DNA of 64,000 nt from CAZXGD01 sp046350455 (lineage in GTDB: Bacteria > Planctomycetota > Phycisphaerae > Phycisphaerales > SM1A02). The position numbers were made by a program, and so were the translations under genes. Positions 52,134-59,732 of the stretch are shown here, in pieces. Numbering within the stretch: position 1 is the stretch's first letter; each line of letters opens with the position of its first letter. The stretch covers positions 1 to 64,000 of the forward strand of contig JAXMAM010000009.1 of assembly GCA_046350455.1 (NCBI GenBank). The letters run 5' to 3'. The notes under the pieces are model-generated. The model did not search any database. It saw only the letters and a program-made list of their open reading frames with translations, and was not told the DNA's origin.

Positions 52134-53494
52134 ACTTTGCGGCTGTGTCGCCCAGCGGTCGTGCTGTGGTGGTGTCCAGCGGTGGCGGTGGCGGTGGCGA
52201 CCCCACGGTCAAGGTCATCCACCTGGATGGCGGCGGCGAGCCGGACACCATTCCGGTGGGCCAGCTGAAGATGAAGGTGGACGTGGCTGCGGAGTGGGCG
52301 CAGATCTTCGACGAAGCATGGCGTCTCCAGCGCGACTTCTTCTGGAAGCCAGACCTGGGAGGCGTGGACTGGAAGGCGGTGCGCATGCGCTATGCCGGCC
52401 TGCTGCCGCGTGTGGGCACGCGCGCTGAGCTGAACGACCTGGTGGGCGAGATGTCCGCGGAGCTGGGCACCAGCCACACGTACATCGGCGGTGGCGACGA
52501 CGCAGAGAAGCTGCCCGTGCAGCCGGTTGGCCTGCTGGGCGTGGATGTCACCAAGGTGCCGGAAGGGTTCCGGATTGACAGCATTCTTGCCGACCAGTCT
52601 GTGTGGGGTGGGCCCGAAAGCCCACTGGCTGCACCGCACCGCGGCGTGAAGCCGGGGGACGTGATCGTCATGGTGGACGGCGTGAAGGCTGCCGGCGCCA
52701 GCGAGCTGGGCGAACTGCTTTTGGGCCGTGGCGGCAAGCAGGTGTCGCTGGTGGTGAAGGGCGCTGATGGCAAGCCGCGCACGCTGGAAGTGGAGGCGCT
52801 CACATCCGAGCTGCCGCTGCGGTACGCCGCGTGGGTGGAGGCCAACCGCAAGTGGGTGCTGGAGAAGAGCGGTGGCAAGCTGGGCTACATGCATCTGCCC
52901 GACATGGACAGCGAAGGCATGGTGATGTTCGTGCGCGGCTTCTATCCGCAGTACACCAAGGAAGGCCTGGTGGTGGACGAGCGTTGGAACCACGGCGGCT
53001 ACATCAGCCAGATGCTGCTGGAGCGGCTGCGGCGCAAGCCCATCGCGGCGGATGTGCCGCGCGAAGGCGCTGCGCAGCTGTATCCGGCGCGCGCAGCGAC
53101 CGGCCCCATGGCAGTGCTGGTCAACGAAGGCGCTGGCAGCGACGGCGACATCTTCCCGAATGGATTCCGCCTGTACGGGCTTGGGCCGATCATCGGCACG
53201 CGCACATGGGGCGGCGTGGTGGGCATCCGCAGCGACAAGCCGTTTGTGGACGGCGGCATGGCCACGCAGCCGGAGTTCGCGTGGTGGGATCCGGTGCTGG
53301 GCTTCAAGCTGGAGAACCACGGCGTGGATCCGGACATCGTGGTCCCGCGCACACCAGCGGACATCGCGGCTGGTCGCGACCCGCAGCTGGAACGCGCGGT
53401 GGCCGAGCTGATGCCCAAGCTGGGCAAGCCATCCCCGATCGCCCCGCCCGTGCCAGCAAAGGGCAACACCCCGACCCCTCCCGCCGCCCGCTGA
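51908..53494 (+). CDS. Tricorn-like protease, C-terminal PDZ-S41 part
   Basis: This is the second half of the protease. The open frame is coherent from about 51805 (KEAAASKGGADSKAG upstream of the nominal GTG 51908). It has a helical cap (FDEAWRLQRDFFWKPDLGGVDW), a PDZ-like domain (APHRGVKPGDVIVMVDGVKA, RGGKQVSLVVKG) and the S41 core (GYMHLPDMDSEG, LVVDERWNHGGYI). The nucleophile is in NEGAGSDGDIFPNG (Ser codon 53138). It is not a separate gene: no ribosome site precedes it, and its first residues are mid-linker. A repeat copy starts 2 bp after its stop. Confidence 0.85.
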   Translation: MDLNGFMARAAHLPVEAGVFRNVDAVYGGLVYLRNPEQGVVDEIWPPPPMGAPGAVLEHLDLVAGEAKPLQEATVNFAAVSPSGRAVVVSSGGGGGGDPTVKVIHLDGGGEPDTIPVGQLKMKVDVAAEWAQIFDEAWRLQRDFFWKPDLGGVDWKAVRMRYAGLLPRVGTRAELNDLVGEMSAELGTSHTYIGGGDDAEKLPVQPVGLLGVDVTKVPEGFRIDSILADQSVWGGPESPLAAPHRGVKPGDVIVMVDGVKAAGASELGELLLGRGGKQVSLVVKGADGKPRTLEVEALTSELPLRYAAWVEANRKWVLEKSGGKLGYMHLPDMDSEGMVMFVRGFYPQYTKEGLVVDERWNHGGYISQMLLERLRRKPIAADVPREGAAQLYPARAATGPMAVLVNEGAGSDGDIFPNGFRLYGLGPIIGTRTWGGVVGIRSDKPFVDGGMATQPEFAWWDPVLGFKLENHGVDPDIVVPRTPADIAAGRDPQLERAVAELMPKLGKPSPIAPPVPAKGNTPTPPAAR

Positions 53495-53496
53495 AG

Positions 53497-54096
53497 AAAT
53501 TGGTGCCTGGCACGGGTGTCCCGGGTTTCCGAGGCGAGGGGTGAACTGCGCGCTGAGCCGCACCCTGGACCTCGTGGCCCATCGCGCGCTGGACCTCGTG
53601 GTCCATTGCGCGCTGGACCCCGTGCCCCGCCGCACGCTTGACCCGTGCCTCACCGCGCGCCAGGCAGCAGGTCCCTGGTGTGACGGCCCCTACGCGGCCC
53701 GAGGAGTGCGTCCGCGTACGTGGCCTTGGGTTTGACCCCGCACCCACTGCGGAGCCGCGTGTCAACGAGAGCAGGTGAGCGAGGGCGCTGAGTCGCCACC
53801 AAGTGCTCGGCTCTGCCGCCTTCGCTCCTGTGGCGGACCCATCTAAAGGGTGAGTGTTGCCCGCACGGAAGAGGGGAAACCCGTGCCAGGCGCGGGCTTC
53901 CACACGGATTTCCGCCCATCGACGTGCCCTCTCCACCGGCTGCCGATCCGCCGGCGCCCGCGCGGAGGCCGCGGCACGCAAGACCTGCGGACCGGCGCGC
54001 GGTACCGCGCGGGGTCACCTCGATGCGCGGAAACCCGGGACAGGAGTGCCAGGCACCGATTTCCGAAAGTAGGGACACCCGTGCCAGGCACCAAAT
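53497..54096. mobile_element. Composite palindromic repeat island D (600 bp)
   Basis: One forward copy lies at 53497-53529; inverted copies at 54030-54063 and 54066-54096 close the right side, and a degenerate inverted copy sits at 53873-53901. An inverted fragment of the GC-rich module (GCGCGGAGGCCGCGG, then ACCTGCGGACCGGC) is at about 53955-54005. The interior also has a 24-bp tandem repeat. There is no credible gene. It separates the tricorn-like gene and prpD, which converge, and touches both 3' ends within 3 bp. Confidence 0.68.
53565..53646. repeat. 24-bp degenerate tandem repeat (about 3.4 copies)
   Basis: Units start at 53565, 53589 and 53613, each beginning CTGGACC.CGTG, with a partial fourth. 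The unit is divisible by three, so a 64-codon open frame across it shows an eight-residue periodicity, but that frame has no other coding support. Confidence 0.65.
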
Positions 54097-54098
54097 TC

Positions 54099-55634
54099 TC
54101 AGTCGATGGAGTCGCGGCGCGCGATGGGGAAGTTGTAGACGCCCAGCAGGTCGGTGGGGGACAGGCGGTCCAGGCTGTTCAGGCGCTCCACCAGCGGTGC
54201 AGGGTTGTCCGACGCCAGCGCGCCCAGCTGCTGGAACTTGTTGGCCAGGATGCCCTTCAGGTCCGCCACCGTGTTGCGCGCGTGACCAGCCGGGTACATC
54301 ACCAACCCGCTGTCCAGCGTGCGCCCGTCTGTGGTGGTGATCACCACCGACGTCGGGATGCCATCCGGATACCGCGCGTCGTACTCCGCGCCGCCGTGCT
54401 CGAACGCCACCTTCTCCATGAGCGTGCGTGTCTCCGCGTTGCGGATGGCCTCCTGGCTGTAGTCCGCTGGCGCCAGGAACAGCTGCTTCCACATCGAGTC
54501 GTTGTCCTTGGCGATCGCGCCCGTGCCAGCCTTGGCCGCGGCCTGGATGGCCTTCCGCAGCAGCGTGCTCACGATGTAGACCATCGAGTGATCCGCGCTC
54601 TGGCGAGTGTGCGGGTCGCGCTTGGCGGGATCGCCGATGATTCCGAACGCCGGCTCGTACGCCACGATGGTGATGCGCTGGATGAGCCCGGGCTGCTGCA
54701 GGATGTCTGGATTGGCGCGCAGCAGGTCCATCATGCCCTGTAGGGCGCCAGCGCTCTGGTGCTCGTACAGCCCCAGCTTGAAGTGCATGCCCATCACGGC
54801 AAAGTCATCGCCGCGCGTGCTCAGCACCAGGTCGAATGGGCTGTCGCCCTGCGTCTTCACGAACTGCCGGAACATGCTCTCCGGGTTGCGGAAGATGTCC
54901 TTCGGCCCCACGAACCCACGCATGGCGCGCTGCATGCTGAGCACCGCCACCTCCGCGCTGATGGCCGCGCTGGCGCCCTTGCTGTCGCTCAGCTGCTTGC
55001 CAGCGCGGATGGCGCGCCACGGAATGTAGTGCGCCACCACCATGCCGATGGCGCTCTCGATCTGCTCGGGCGTGGCGCCCATCATTGCGCCGTAGGTGGC
55101 CGCGCTGGCGATGGCGCCATGCACCACATGGTCAATCTTGTATGTCTTGAGGCTGAACACCTCAGCCAGGCGTCCGCGGATCTCGTCGCTCAGCACCATG
55201 CCGCGCAACGCCCACGCGCCGTCGCGGCCTCTCTGCTGCGCGGCAGCCACCGCCACGGCGTAGTAGTCGTTGTGGCCGAACTCGCCGGCTGTGAACCCCA
55301 GCTCCTTGCGGAAGCCGAAGTTGGTGCCGTTGGAGTCCCACTCGCGCACCGCGCTGGCGTTGGCGGCCACGGCCTTCTCAGCCGACACGCGCTCTGCGCT
55401 GCCGAACACCGTGGCGCCATCCTTGCGCGCGTACTCCAGAGCCTCGGCGCGCAGCAGGGTGGGCGCATTGGTCTGCAGCGCCAGCGCGCTGAACCCGCAG
55501 AGCACCGCATCGGTGTGGAACAGCTTGGTGCGGTCCAGCACCAGGACGCCTGGCTGGGCGTCCTTCATGAAATCCACTGCGTACTGTCCGATGCCGAGGG
55601 CCTGATTGGTGTTGCGCTTGAGTTCGACGGTCAT
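54099..55634 (-). CDS. prpD: MmgE/PrpD family protein, probable 2-methylcitrate dehydratase
   Basis: A 511-residue protein starting at ATG 55634. The N-terminal helical domain has HTDAVLCGFSALALQTNAP, and family blocks include GHNDYYAVAVAAA, FSLKTYKIDHVVHGAIASAA, RAIRAGKQLSDSKGASAAIS, RGFVGPKDIFRNPE, KLGLYEHQSAGALQGMMDL and DHSMVYIVSTLLRKA. These fit the PrpD group, which dehydrates 2-methylcitrate in propionate breakdown. PrpB and PrpC are not nearby, so the pathway role is inferred. A longer open frame to 56744 runs antisense to the GT9 gene and is rejected. Confidence 0.85.
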   Translation of the reverse strand: MTVELKRNTNQALGIGQYAVDFMKDAQPGVLVLDRTKLFHTDAVLCGFSALALQTNAPTLLRAEALEYARKDGATVFGSAERVSAEKAVAANASAVREWDSNGTNFGFRKELGFTAGEFGHNDYYAVAVAAAQQRGRDGAWALRGMVLSDEIRGRLAEVFSLKTYKIDHVVHGAIASAATYGAMMGATPEQIESAIGMVVAHYIPWRAIRAGKQLSDSKGASAAISAEVAVLSMQRAMRGFVGPKDIFRNPESMFRQFVKTQGDSPFDLVLSTRGDDFAVMGMHFKLGLYEHQSAGALQGMMDLLRANPDILQQPGLIQRITIVAYEPAFGIIGDPAKRDPHTRQSADHSMVYIVSTLLRKAIQAAAKAGTGAIAKDNDSMWKQLFLAPADYSQEAIRNAETRTLMEKVAFEHGGAEYDARYPDGIPTSVVITTTDGRTLDSGLVMYPAGHARNTVADLKGILANKFQQLGALASDNPAPLVERLNSLDRLSPTDLLGVYNFPIARRDSID

Positions 55635-55646
55635 GGGGCGTAGGAG

Positions 55647-55665
55647 GATAGCGAGATCCGCTATC
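55647..55665. promoter_or_regulatory. Inverted repeat in prpD / GT9 divergent gap
   Basis: GATAGCG-AGATC-CGCTATC is a perfect 7-bp inverted repeat in the 42-bp gap between the two divergent starts. The right arm contains TATCGT, 9 bp before the GT9 ATG, so a bound protein would cover that -10 region. It is a candidate operator. Confidence 0.4.
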
Positions 55666-55676
55666 GTCCACGGCCC

Positions 55677-56846
55677 ATGCAGCGTTTCACAGGCCAGGAA
55701 CTGCAGCCCGGCGCGAACATTGCGGTGGTGGCCAACGACGCGATTGGCAACTTCGTGGTGGCCACGCCGCTGGCGCAGATGCTGCGCGCGCGCTACCAAC
55801 CCGCCAGGCTGGATCTCTGGTCGGGCCTCCGCAGCAGGGAACTGGCCGACGCCAGCGCGCTGTGGACCGCTTCGTTCGCCCCCTTTGGGGCGAACCCGGG
55901 GGCAGCCCTCCCGGCCGCTGGCCACCGTGGCGCAGACTACGCACAGGCCAACGATGCATGGCTCGACACAGCACCACACTACCACCTGGTCATCAACCTG
56001 GAATGGTCCGCGTGGGCCAAGACCCTGGCTGGCCAGCTGAGCCAGCGTCCGGCTGCAGTTGCGCGCGAGCCCGCGCGTGCTTCTGCGCCCGCACCCGCAC
56101 CCGCTTCCGCACCCGCACCCGCGCGTGCGTCCGCGCCCGCACCCGTCTTCCTCTGCGGCCCTGCCACGGACCAGAGCGGCGCTGCCATTCCATTTGCCTC
56201 CACGCCGCGCGACGCGCTCTGGCAGGACCAGGCCTGGGTGGCCGAAGACCTCCCATCGCGCTACCCATTCCTTCACTCTAGCTGGATCGCAGAGATCTTC
56301 TGCCGCGCAGCGTGGCAGGATGGACCTGTGCCGCACTACCAGGTGCCGCAGCACGATCCCGGTCGCGCCATTCCAGACCTGCTCATCGCCTGCAGCGCCA
56401 GCCTGCCGGACAAGCTGTGGCCGCTGGAGCACTGGCGGACCCTCCTGCAGCAGGCTCGAGCCCGCGGCCTCCGCGCTGGCCTCCTGGGCGCTGCCCGCAC
56501 CAGCCAGGGCGCGCACTGGCTGGGTGCAGACGCAGAAGACACGCTGGTGAACGAAGGCCTTGCAGAAGATCTTCGCGGCGCCTTCACCCTGCCGCAGGTG
56601 GTGGGCGCGCTGGCGCAGGCCCGAGCGGTGCTCACCTTGGACAATGGCATCATGCACCTGGCAGCGTCCACGTCCACGCCCACCACTGCGCTGTTCCGGC
56701 ACGGCATCCACCGTCTGTGGGCGCCACCCAGCACCACGCTGCATGCAGCGGTGGCGCCTGCGGGCCAGCCAGTTTCGGCCATCCCGCCCAGTGCCGTCGC
56801 CATGCTTCTGTTCAGCAGCGCCTCACGCGGGGAAGAGCGCGTCTAG
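55677..56846 (+). CDS. Glycosyltransferase family 9 (heptosyltransferase-like)
   Basis: A 389-residue GT-B enzyme. The N-terminal Rossmann domain starts IAVVANDAIGNFVVATPLAQML, where the D..GD/N..L pattern is typical of heptosyltransferases. The C-terminal domain has LIACSASLPDKLWPLEHWRTLL (the K.WP...W.L block) and VVGALAQARAVLTLDNGIMHLAAS (D.G..H.A motif). An Ala/Pro repeat of about 22 residues near 140-162 is inserted in the interdomain region. Heptosyltransferases build lipopolysaccharide core; the sugar here is unknown. It overlaps the B12/G-domain gene tail to tail by 24 bp. Confidence 0.8.
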   Translation: MQRFTGQELQPGANIAVVANDAIGNFVVATPLAQMLRARYQPARLDLWSGLRSRELADASALWTASFAPFGANPGAALPAAGHRGADYAQANDAWLDTAPHYHLVINLEWSAWAKTLAGQLSQRPAAVAREPARASAPAPAPASAPAPARASAPAPVFLCGPATDQSGAAIPFASTPRDALWQDQAWVAEDLPSRYPFLHSSWIAEIFCRAAWQDGPVPHYQVPQHDPGRAIPDLLIACSASLPDKLWPLEHWRTLLQQARARGLRAGLLGAARTSQGAHWLGADAEDTLVNEGLAEDLRGAFTLPQVVGALAQARAVLTLDNGIMHLAASTSTPTTALFRHGIHRLWAPPSTTLHAAVAPAGQPVSAIPPSAVAMLLFSSASRGEERV

Positions 56847-57941
56847 CAGCTCCACTACGCCGCGGCCTTCGGTGGCCACAGTCTCCAGGATCCTCCGGCC
56901 CTCTGCGATGTCCATCAGCTCGCGCACCAGCTTGGCCTCGCCAGCATGGTCCGCCTTGTTGGCCACGAACAGGTCCGCGATCTCCAGGATGCCCGCCTTG
57001 TCCATCTGCACCGAGTCGCCCATGCCGGGCACCACCACCACAGCTGTGCGGTCCACGTGCTCGCGGATGGCCACGTCGTTCTGGCCAGCGCCCACGGTCT
57101 CCACCAGCAGCTTGTCGTATCCAGCGCCACCGATCAGCTGGATGATGGCCGGCAGGCTGCGGTAGTCCTCGCCCACGATGGCCAGCGAGCGATAGAAGAC
57201 CTTCTCATCCACCGCGTTGAAATCCACGCGCAGGCGGTCGCCCAGAAGCGCGCCGCTGGTGATGGGGCTCATGGGGTCGAACGCCACGATGGCGATGCGC
57301 TCGCCGCGGCGCACCGCCTCGTTGGCCATGGCTGCTGCCAGCGTGCTCTTGCCAGCACCGGGGCTGCCCGTGATGCCCACCACCTGCCTGGGGCGGCGCA
57401 GCGTCATGCCGGCCGTGGTGCTGCCAGCGTGCACCATGCTGATGTGCCGCGACAGCACCGCCTGCGGCACGCCGCCCGCCAGCGGCGCATACGGCTTCAC
57501 GCACGTGCGCACGCTGTCCACGATGTCCTCCATGCCCGTGCCAGTGTGGTAGACGCGCGCCACGCCTGCCTTCAGCAGATCGGGCACGTCGTTCTGCGGA
57601 ATGATTCCGCCCACGTTCACAGGGATGTCCGGCCGGCCCACTTCGCGCAGCGCGCCCAGCAGCTTGGGCACCAGCACCAGATGGCTGTTGCTCATCATGC
57701 TGCAGGCGATGCAGTCCACATCCTCGTCGCGCGCGCCGATGGCCAGGCTGCGCGGAGTCTGCCACAGGCCGCTGTAAATCACATGGATGCCAGCGTCGCG
57801 CATCACGCGCGCGATGAGCTTCACGCCGCGGTCGTGCCCATCCAGCCCCAGCTTGCCCAGCAGCACGCGCGGGCGGTGGGGCAGGTCTGCGCAGCGGTCC
57901 TGCTTGGGGATGGACGTCGTTGGCTCAGCTGTGGAACGCAT
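56823..57941 (-). CDS. B12-binding domain fused to MeaB/IcmF-type GTPase chaperone
   Basis: A 372-residue two-domain protein from ATG 57941. Residues 24-150 are the cobalamin domain of acyl-CoA mutases: GKLGLDGHDRGVKLIAR carries DxHxxG with His36 as the lower cobalt ligand, then VPKLLGALREVGR and VNVGGIIPQND. Residues 185-372 are a G domain: Walker A GSPGAGKST at 192-200, AFDPMSP, ETVGAGQND, VVVVPGMGDSVQ and NKAD at 328-331. The G domain is compact and appears to lack the extra arms of stand-alone MeaB. The order B12 then G domain is that of IcmF without its substrate barrel. The barrel is supplied by 34831-36504. Confidence 0.87.
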   Translation of the reverse strand: MRSTAEPTTSIPKQDRCADLPHRPRVLLGKLGLDGHDRGVKLIARVMRDAGIHVIYSGLWQTPRSLAIGARDEDVDCIACSMMSNSHLVLVPKLLGALREVGRPDIPVNVGGIIPQNDVPDLLKAGVARVYHTGTGMEDIVDSVRTCVKPYAPLAGGVPQAVLSRHISMVHAGSTTAGMTLRRPRQVVGITGSPGAGKSTLAAAMANEAVRRGERIAIVAFDPMSPITSGALLGDRLRVDFNAVDEKVFYRSLAIVGEDYRSLPAIIQLIGGAGYDKLLVETVGAGQNDVAIREHVDRTAVVVVPGMGDSVQMDKAGILEIADLFVANKADHAGEAKLVRELMDIAEGRRILETVATEGRGVVELLDALFPA

Positions 57942-57943
57942 GA

Positions 57944-58639
57944 TTAGCTGGGCTGCGTGGTGTCGTTCTGCTCCGCCGCCTGCTCGGCCTCCATCTTGCG
58001 GCGGTCGCGCCCATCCTCGGTCCAGTCCTCTGGATAGAACTTGGACGCCAGCGCGCCCACGATCAGGTGCATGTTCTTGAACTTGTAGTCGTCCAGCTTG
58101 ATGGTCTTGCCATCCGTGGTCTGCACTGTGGCGATGGACTTGCTCATCCACCGGCTCATGTCAATGTCCTTCATGTCCTCTGGCTTCACCTCGCCCTCGG
58201 GGGCGTGCAGCGTGCCGTCGTCATCCAGGCGATAGTGGGTGCGGCCAGCGCTCACCAGCGCCCACAGGAACCAGGGTGTGCCCAGCACGCCGCAGCCCAC
58301 CATGTACGCCCACAACTGCACAGCCCGGTCCCACGTGTGAGGCGGCTCTGGCTTCTCATTCTTGAAGGAGGCCAGCTCCTTCTGGGCAGCTTCGTAGGCC
58401 ACCTCCTCCTCGCGGGAGAGCGGCGGCGCCACGCTGGGCGCGCGCTGGTAGGCCTCTGCCTTCTCCTGCAGCTTGGTGGTGACGGCCATGGCCTCGTCAA
58501 AGCGCTTGACTGCATCCTCGCGCTGCGGGATGGACACGTAGTAGTCGTATGCCCCCCACAGGGCCAGCACCAGGCACAGCAGGGCGTAGAAAAGATTCAT
58601 CCATTTCTGGCGCGGCTGCAGGGAGGTTTCGATAGCCAT
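57944..58639 (-). CDS. Hypothetical membrane protein
   Basis: A 231-residue protein with TM1 near residues 15-35 (LFYALLCLVLALWGAYDYYV), a charged coiled-coil-like segment (DAVKRFDEAMAVTTKLQEKAEAY), TM2 near 110-130 and a cytosolic domain at the C-terminus with YRLDDDGTLHAPEG and TDGKTIKLDDYKFKNM. It ends 2 bp before the B12/G-domain gene, so the two are probably cotranscribed; whether that has meaning is unclear. TACACT lies 8 bp before the ATG with no Shine-Dalgarno sequence. Not recognised. Confidence 0.6.
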   Translation of the reverse strand: MAIETSLQPRQKWMNLFYALLCLVLALWGAYDYYVSIPQREDAVKRFDEAMAVTTKLQEKAEAYQRAPSVAPPLSREEEVAYEAAQKELASFKNEKPEPPHTWDRAVQLWAYMVGCGVLGTPWFLWALVSAGRTHYRLDDDGTLHAPEGEVKPEDMKDIDMSRWMSKSIATVQTTDGKTIKLDDYKFKNMHLIVGALASKFYPEDWTEDGRDRRKMEAEQAAEQNDTTQPS

Positions 58640-58674
58640 CGGTGGCGAGTGTACGGGGTGGAGGTGGAGCCAGT

Positions 58675-59319
58675 TCAGCGGCCAGTGCTGGGCGCAGGCT
58701 CAGGCGGCGTGGCGGGCCTGGTGGCTGGGCGGGGCGCCTTGGGAGGCGCGGTGGGCGCTGCGGTGGAAGGCGCAGCCGATGGCGCTGCTGCGGGAGCCCC
58801 CGCTGGCGGCGTGGCAGGTGCGGGCGCTGCCGCTGCTGGAGCCGCTGCTGCTGGCGCGGGCGCTGGCTGTGGCTGCGCTGCTGGAACGGCTGGCGGATCA
58901 CCCGTGGCAGGCGAAGCCACGTCCAGGATGTCGTAGATCTTGATGCTCTTCCACGCGGTGCGCCACTTCTCCACCAGCGCCAGGTGGCCTGGGTCATCGG
59001 CGTACACGCGGTAGCCATCCTCATCCTGGAAGCCCACGTAGATGCCCACGCTGTAGTCGTCCACCACGTTGGGCCGGTTGCTGACCATGGGTGTGCCGCA
59101 CGAATACGTCAGCACCGAGGTGATGGCTGGCAGCGTGCGGTTGCAGTCCAGGATCAGCTCCTGGGTGCGCGTGGGATCCTTCAGCTGGATGAGCACCACG
59201 TGCGTGATGGGAGGCGTGGGTGCCTGGCGGGGCTGGGTGGATTGCGGGCCACCAGCGCATCCAGCAAGGAATGCCAGGGTCAGGCAGATGGCAGCGGGAC
59301 GGCAGCGCAGGTCACGCAT
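58675..59319 (-). CDS. Dabb-domain (stress-responsive alpha/beta barrel) lipoprotein
   Basis: ATG 59319 is preferred over 59340 because it gives a clean lipoprotein signal (CLTLAFLAGC) and has TACACT 9 bp upstream. The mature start carries one Dabb ferredoxin-like domain: THVVLIQLKDPTRTQELILD, VLTYSCGTPM, YSVGIYVGFQDEDGYRVYADDPGHLAL. The HVVL/F start and the YxxHPxH-like segment (YADDPGHL) are typical. After residue 125 a long Ala/Pro-rich tail of about 90 residues follows, likely disordered. The enzymatic role of most Dabb proteins is unknown. Confidence 0.75.
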   Translation of the reverse strand: MRDLRCRPAAICLTLAFLAGCAGGPQSTQPRQAPTPPITHVVLIQLKDPTRTQELILDCNRTLPAITSVLTYSCGTPMVSNRPNVVDDYSVGIYVGFQDEDGYRVYADDPGHLALVEKWRTAWKSIKIYDILDVASPATGDPPAVPAAQPQPAPAPAAAAPAAAAPAPATPPAGAPAAAPSAAPSTAAPTAPPKAPRPATRPATPPEPAPSTGR

Positions 59320-59340
59320 GGGCGGCAAAGTGTAGGTCAT

Positions 59341-59732
59341 GGCCAGCTCTGGGTGCAGCGCTGCCGGGTGTGCCTGTGAAAAGTGCGCCTGTGAAAACCC
59401 CCCGCCGCGGGACTTGGCAGCCGCAGCAGGGGGGGAGGAAATCGAGGCCCTTGCAGGCCTCAGTGGGGGAAAGCGACGCGTTGGGACGCTGGTTCAGAGC
59501 AGCACGGTGGTCCGTCAGGCGATGCCTGCGAGCCCTCGCTAGGAGTCCATTCTCAGCAGAGGGGGCCAGCATGCACCGGGTCCATGCGCACGCCAGCCAT
59601 TGCAAGGAGGGTCCATCCACTCGCCGACCTGTCGTGTGCTCCTTTCGTCAGCGTCCCAAACGCGTCTTCAAGTCGCGCTGGCAGGCGGGTCGGAGTCCGC
59701 CCACCAGCGCATGGTTCATCAGGCAGCCAGGG
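59341..59732. other. Intergenic region, no gene seen
   Basis: This 392-bp gap lies between nrdJ and the Dabb lipoprotein gene. It has a 15-bp direct tandem repeat (GTGTGCCTGTGAAAA / GTGCGCCTGTGAAAA, 59368-59397), a C6/G7-flanked potential hairpin near 59400-59440 and a small hairpin GGCGG/CCGCC near 59688. Open frames on both strands are short and compositionally poor. I found no tRNA, cobalamin-riboswitch box or T-run terminator. Confidence 0.5.

Noticed and set aside
53541..53735. 64-codon ORF with an eight-residue repeat
   Set aside because: The periodicity comes from a 24-bp DNA repeat; no ribosome site, no conserved features, and it lies inside a repeat island.
31277..54096. CRISPR array from dispersed GTGCCTGGCAC repeats
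   Set aside because: Copies are few, unevenly spaced, in both orientations and between genes; there are no regular spacers or cas genes.
54099..56744. 881-codon version of prpD
   Set aside because: The extra N-terminal 370 codons run antisense through the GT9 gene and lack protein-like composition; PrpD starts at 55634.
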